From: Streptomyces tsukubensis
GTDB taxonomy: Bacteria; Actinomycetota; Actinomycetes; Streptomycetales; Streptomycetaceae
DNA: 64,000 nucleotides
Assembly (NCBI RefSeq): GCF_003932715.1
Contig: NZ_CP020700.1
Location: 7,772,501 to 7,836,500, forward strand
Direction of reading: 5' to 3'
Shown here in pieces: positions 60,472-64,000 of the stretch (positions within the stretch are counted from its first letter, which is position 1; each line of letters starts with the position of its first letter). The notes beneath the pieces are model-generated. The model searched no databases. It was not told where the DNA came from and saw nothing but the letters and a program-made list of their open reading frames with translations. The translations under genes and the position numbers were made by a program.

Positions 60472-61362
60472 TCACGCCCCGGGGCCGTCCTTCGGCGGCG
60501 TGCCCGGGGGTGCGAACCGTACCGGTGCCCGGAACCGGGCCCGGCGGGCCGCGCGGCGGAAGACCGTCAGCACCGCCGGGCCCGCCAGCAGGATGCAGAC
60601 GAAGTTGGTGACCGCCCGGCCCGTGTCCCAGCCCAGCGACGTCGCGACGTCGAAGGCGATGTAGCGCTGCCACTGCTCGGTGAACGGGAGCCCCGGCAGA
60701 TAGGCGATCGAACTCCCCGGGTCGACGGAGAACGGCCAGAACGACAGATTGAGCAGAAAGCCGAAGAGATAGCCGGAGAACGAACCGTAGACGGCGAGCA
60801 TCAGCACCTCCCGGCGGCCCGAGGCCCTCGGCAGGAAGCCCGCCAGCATGCCGACGAAGGCACAGCCGAACATCTGGTACGGCATCCAGGGGCCGACCCC
60901 GCCCGTGATCAGGGCCGACGCGAACAGCGACGTACAGCCCAGGGTGAAGCCGAAGCCCGGTCCGTACACCCGGCCCGCGAGGACCAGGACGAAGAACACC
61001 GTCTCCACGCCCGCCGTGCCCGCCCCCAGCGGACGCAGCGCCGCATTGACGGCCGACAGGACGCCCAGCATGGCCAGCGCCTTGGAGTCGATGCCGCCCT
61101 CGGCGATCTCGGAGATCACCACGGACAGCACCAGGACCAGCAGCACGCCGAAGATCAGCGGGGGAGCGTAGTGGGAGGCGAAGGTGCCGGGGGCGACGAC
61201 GAACGGCCAGAAGAAGGCCACCAGGCCGAGGAGCGCGGCGAGGACGATCACGATTCCGGCGCGCGGGCCGATCCTGATCGCGGGTGCGGCGGGTGCGGCG
61301 GGTGCGGCGGGTGCGGCGGGTGCGGCGGGTTCCGGTCCCGGGTCCCTCGGGGCGTCGTTCAT
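60472..61362 (-). CDS. ECF transporter substrate-binding (S) component-like membrane protein
   Basis: 296 residues. After a short Pro/Ala repeat at the N-terminus (PAAPAAPAAPAAPA) come about six membrane helices (IVIVLAALLGLVAFF, PLIFGVLLVLVLSVVI, ALAMLGVLSAVNAALRPLG, TVFFVLVLAGRVYGPGFGF, MFGCAFVGMLAGFLP, VLMLAVYGSFSGYLFGF), as in S components. It overlaps the ATPase gene by 4 nt. The imported vitamin or metal is not certain (cobalamin/cobalt or another vitamin). Confidence 0.85.
   Translation of the reverse strand: MNDAPRDPGPEPAAPAAPAAPAAPAAPAIRIGPRAGIVIVLAALLGLVAFFWPFVVAPGTFASHYAPPLIFGVLLVLVLSVVISEIAEGGIDSKALAMLGVLSAVNAALRPLGAGTAGVETVFFVLVLAGRVYGPGFGFTLGCTSLFASALITGGVGPWMPYQMFGCAFVGMLAGFLPRASGRREVLMLAVYGSFSGYLFGFLLNLSFWPFSVDPGSSIAYLPGLPFTEQWQRYIAFDVATSLGWDTGRAVTNFVCILLAGPAVLTVFRRAARRARFRAPVRFAPPGTPPKDGPGA
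61283..61330 (-). repeat. 9-bp repeat encoding a Pro-Ala-Ala run
   Basis: Five tandem copies of a GCGGGTGCG-type unit near the start of the S-component gene. Confidence 0.8.
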
Positions 61363-63002
61363 CCCGTCCTCCCCTCTCCCGCCACCGCCGCCACCTGTCC
61401 CACCGTCAGATAGGGCAGAGGCGCGAGGACCTTCGCGACCTGCGGGGCGAACACCGGAGACGCCGTGATGACCTCCGGAGTCGGCCCGTCCGCGACGACG
61501 TCCCCCTCGGCCATCACCACCACCCGGTCCGCCGCCCGGGCCACGAACTCCACATCGTGCGTGGCCACCACCACCGCGCGGCCCTCCCGCGCCAGCCCGT
61601 CCACGATCCCCGTCAACTGCTCCTTGGCCCGGTAGTCCAGCCCCCGCGTCGGCTCGTCGAGCAGCACCACCGGCGGGGCCGCGGCGAGCTGGATCGCCAG
61701 GACCAGGGCGAGTTTCTGGCCCTCGGACAGATCCCGCGGATGCGCGCTCCCCGGAAGGCCGGGGACCAGCCGGTCGAGGATCTCCCGCGCCGGTACGGCC
61801 GTCCCCGCGTCCGGCGCCGATTCGCGGTCCGCCTGCGCCAGCTCCTGCGCGACGCTCTCCAGATAGAGCAGGTCCGTCGCCGTCTGCGGCACCAGGCCGA
61901 CCAGCCGCCGCGCCCCGGCCGCCGGAAGCTTCTTCGGATCGGCGGCGGCACCCCCCTTGAGGACCTCCACCGTCCCGGCCTGCCGCGGCCCCGACCCTTG
62001 GAGGGCCCACAGCAGCGACGACTTCCCCGAGCCGTTGCGGCCCATCAGCGCCGTCACCTCGCCCGCCCGCAGCTCCAGAGCGACCTCCCGTACGGCGGGT
62101 ACGTTCCGGTGCTTCACCGTCACGCCCCGGGCGGCGAGCACCACCGGGCGGTGGGCCGGGGGAGCGGGCCGGACCGGCGGGGGCACGGCGTCGGCGAGCG
62201 CGGTCCGCAGCGGGGCCGCCGCCCGGCGTGCGTCACGGATCGACAGCGGCAGCGGCGACCAGCCCGCCACCCGGCCCAGGTCCACCACCGGCGGTGCCAC
62301 ACCCGAATCCCGGAACACCTCGGCGGGCGGCCCCGACACCACCCGACCGTCCCCCGGCAGATGCAGCACCCGGTCCGCGTACTGCACCACCCGCTCCAGC
62401 CGGTGCTCGGCGACCAGCACCGTCACCCCCAGATCGTGCACCAGCCGGGTGACGGCCGCGAGCACCTCCTCCGCCGCCGTCGGGTCCAGCGCGGACGTCG
62501 GCTCGTCGAGGACGAGGACCCGGGGATGGGCCGTCAGCACCGAACCGATCGCCACCCGCTGCTGCTGCCCGCCCGACAGCTCGTACAGCGGCCGGTGGCG
62601 CAGCTCCGCCAGACCCAGCAGGTCGAGGGTCTCCTCCACCCGTTTGCGCATGGTCGCGGGCGGCACCGCCAACTGCTCCATCGCATAGGCCAGCTCCTCC
62701 TCGACCGTGTCGGTGACGAAGCCGTCCAGCGGATCCTGGCCCACCACCCCCACCACATCGGCCAGCTCCCGCGGCGGATGGTGCGCGGTGTCCCGGCCGT
62801 CGACGACGACCCGGCCGTGCAGCGTGCCGCCGGTGAAATGCGGCACCAGCCCGTTCACGGCCCCCAGCAGAGTCGACTTCCCGACCCCCGTATGCCCGGT
62901 GACCAGGCACAGCTCGCCCTCCTCCACCGTCGTACAGACATCGCGCAGTACGGGTCCCGGCGCGCCGTCGTAGACGACGGACACCTCGTCGAAAGTGATC
63001 AC
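61359..63002 (-). CDS. ECF transporter ATPase, two fused ATP-binding domains (A-A')
   Basis: 547 residues. The first ABC domain has Walker A GHTGVGKSTLL, signature LSGGQQQRVAIGS and Walker B VLVLDEPTSALD. The second has GRNGSGKSSLL, a degenerate signature LSEGQKLALVLA and VVLLDEPTRGLD. The fusion energises substrate uptake by the S and T components encoded on either side. Both ends overlap neighbouring genes by 4 nt. Confidence 0.94.
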   Translation of the reverse strand: MITFDEVSVVYDGAPGPVLRDVCTTVEEGELCLVTGHTGVGKSTLLGAVNGLVPHFTGGTLHGRVVVDGRDTAHHPPRELADVVGVVGQDPLDGFVTDTVEEELAYAMEQLAVPPATMRKRVEETLDLLGLAELRHRPLYELSGGQQQRVAIGSVLTAHPRVLVLDEPTSALDPTAAEEVLAAVTRLVHDLGVTVLVAEHRLERVVQYADRVLHLPGDGRVVSGPPAEVFRDSGVAPPVVDLGRVAGWSPLPLSIRDARRAAAPLRTALADAVPPPVRPAPPAHRPVVLAARGVTVKHRNVPAVREVALELRAGEVTALMGRNGSGKSSLLWALQGSGPRQAGTVEVLKGGAAADPKKLPAAGARRLVGLVPQTATDLLYLESVAQELAQADRESAPDAGTAVPAREILDRLVPGLPGSAHPRDLSEGQKLALVLAIQLAAAPPVVLLDEPTRGLDYRAKEQLTGIVDGLAREGRAVVVATHDVEFVARAADRVVVMAEGDVVADGPTPEVITASPVFAPQVAKVLAPLPYLTVGQVAAVAGEGRTG

Positions 63003-64000
63003 AGGGCGGAGTCCTCGGTACGGCGCGCGACGGCGCGCGGGACGGAAACCTCGGCGTCAACCTCGGCGGAAGCACCGGCGGCGGCGCGGGGCGGAGGACC
63101 GGAGGGTACGGCGGTCGGCGGCGGCGACAGGAACCCGGCGGCCCCGGCGAGCAGGATCGCCACGGCCGGGACCGGCGGCAGGGACGGCCAGCCCAGCGGA
63201 TACAGCGACGCGTTCAGCTCCGCCGCATCGAACCCGGCCCCGCTGAACAGCAGGACGGCCGAGAGCACCCCGCACCCGGCGACCGCCCACTCCGGAAGCC
63301 GCCACGGATCGGGCCGGTAGAGCGTCCGCGTCACCCGCCGGCCGCCCAGCCGCAGCCCGGCCAGACAGAGCAGGGCGCCGAAGGCCAGCGCGGGCAGTCC
63401 CAGCGGTCTCGGGGCCGTCGCGTCGAGCAGACCGTACGCCCCCGCACAGAGACCGCACATGCCCAGCAGCATCAGCGCTCCCGTCAGCCGCCGTGAACGG
63501 CGTGTCGCCGAACCCGCCCGGCCGTAGCCCCGCGAGTCCATCGCCGCCGCCAGCCGCAGCGACCGCTCCAGGGCGTCCTCCAGCACCGGCACCACGATGC
63601 CGCGCAGCGCCCGGAGCCCCTTCGTCCGGCCCGCCCGCAGTCTGCGGGCCCGGTGCACCCGCCGGACGCTCTGCACCAGCTGGGGCGCGACGCTGATGGA
63701 TACGGTGACCGCGACCCCCAGCTCGTACAGCGCACCCGGCAGCACCCGCAGGGCCCGCTTCGGATTGGCCAGCGTGTTCGCCGCCCCGATGCAGCACAGC
63801 ATGCACGCGAGCCGCAGGCCTTCCGTGGCCGCCGACAGCAGTGCCTCCAGCGATACCGGACCGCCGATCTGGATGCCCGCGTACCAGTCGGGCGTCGGGA
63901 TCGTCGGCAGCGAGAACAGGAAGTGGTCGTCCGGGGTGATCCCGGTGCCGAAGACGGCCCGGAACACCACCCTGATCGCGATCACGATCAGCGCCAGATA
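62999..64000 (-). CDS. ECF transporter transmembrane (T) component, partial
   Basis: The visible 330 or so residues include several membrane helices and the conserved cytoplasmic helix region VQSVRRVHRARRLRAGR with ALERSLRLAAAMDSRGYG, which couple to the ATPases. The reading frame is open to the right edge, so the N-terminus is outside the window. It forms one operon with the ATPase and S genes. Confidence 0.92.
   Translation of the reverse strand, partial: YLALIVIAIRVVFRAVFGTGITPDDHFLFSLPTIPTPDWYAGIQIGGPVSLEALLSAATEGLRLACMLCCIGAANTLANPKRALRVLPGALYELGVAVTVSISVAPQLVQSVRRVHRARRLRAGRTKGLRALRGIVVPVLEDALERSLRLAAAMDSRGYGRAGSATRRSRRLTGALMLLGMCGLCAGAYGLLDATAPRPLGLPALAFGALLCLAGLRLGGRRVTRTLYRPDPWRLPEWAVAGCGVLSAVLLFSGAGFDAAELNASLYPLGWPSLPPVPAVAILLAGAAGFLSPPPTAVPSGPPPRAAAGASAEVDAEVSVPRAVARRTEDSAL

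Noticed and set aside
1..64000. tRNA, rRNA, insertion sequences and attachment sites
   Set aside because: I found no tRNA cloverleaf, rRNA-like segment, transposase or integrase-like protein, or long flanking direct repeat, although the 18-45 kb region looks acquired.

Overview
The window is high-GC actinobacterial DNA and almost certainly from a Streptomyces. Evidence for this is strong GC bias at third codon positions, GTG/TTG starts, many overlapping stop/start pairs, and typical Streptomyces families (DUF6158, PspAB/HtpX, ECF42 sigma with a DGPF protein, GAF-PAS-SpoIIE phosphatase, secreted GH18 chitinase with a DasR-like site).

Layout. 1-18.4 kb looks like ordinary chromosome: a pentapeptide-repeat fragment, universal stress protein, sortase, a DUF2089/SHOCT-like pair, PHP hydrolase, aromatic-acid exporter, VOC protein, small hypothetical and secreted proteins, a secreted esterase, CRISPR array 1, a 1169-residue phosphodiester glycosidase/metallophosphoesterase, a SpoIIE-type phosphatase, and HtpX with PspAB. 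18.4-45 kb is an accessory region. It holds four more CRISPR arrays and one solitary repeat, an XRE regulator, a four-gene operon of Cys-rich proteins with a methyltransferase and a NUDIX hydrolase, two phosphotransferases, a TetR remnant, a one-module serine-type NRPS, a seven-gene minus-strand operon (42.4 to 32.3 kb) and another methyltransferase. 45-64 kb is again ordinary: chitinase, enoyl-CoA hydratase and acyl-CoA dehydrogenase, a NarL-type two-component system, secreted hydrolase, Lrp/AsnC regulator, 2-oxoglutarate oxygenase, beta-propeller protein, rhomboid-like and EamA-like membrane proteins, ECF42 sigma/DGPF pair, and an ECF vitamin transporter running off the right end.

CRISPR. 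Five arrays, all on the plus strand with the leader on the left, carry 29-nt type I-E-like repeats and about 63 spacers of mostly 32 nt. Each follows a roughly 130-140 nt leader that begins with the same block (GTATGATCG). No cas gene is in the window, so the arrays must be served in trans or be orphaned. The last repeat of array 3, the last repeat of array 5 and the solitary repeat each run, in the same reading frame, from the repeat's GTG into the tail of a gene that lacks its beginning. Array 2 and array 4 share an identical spacer.

The operon at 32.3-42.4 kb (HAD-hemerythrin fusion, gluconate dehydrogenase subunit 3-like, GMC oxidoreductase, nucleoside phosphorylase-like, glycosylase-like Cys protein, subtilisin-like protease, degenerate GDPD-like protein) is the best candidate here for an undescribed system. 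Its members are coupled by overlaps, two have lost key catalytic residues, and no pathway I know explains the set. It converges on an EntF/DhbF-like NRPS whose specificity residues read as serine.
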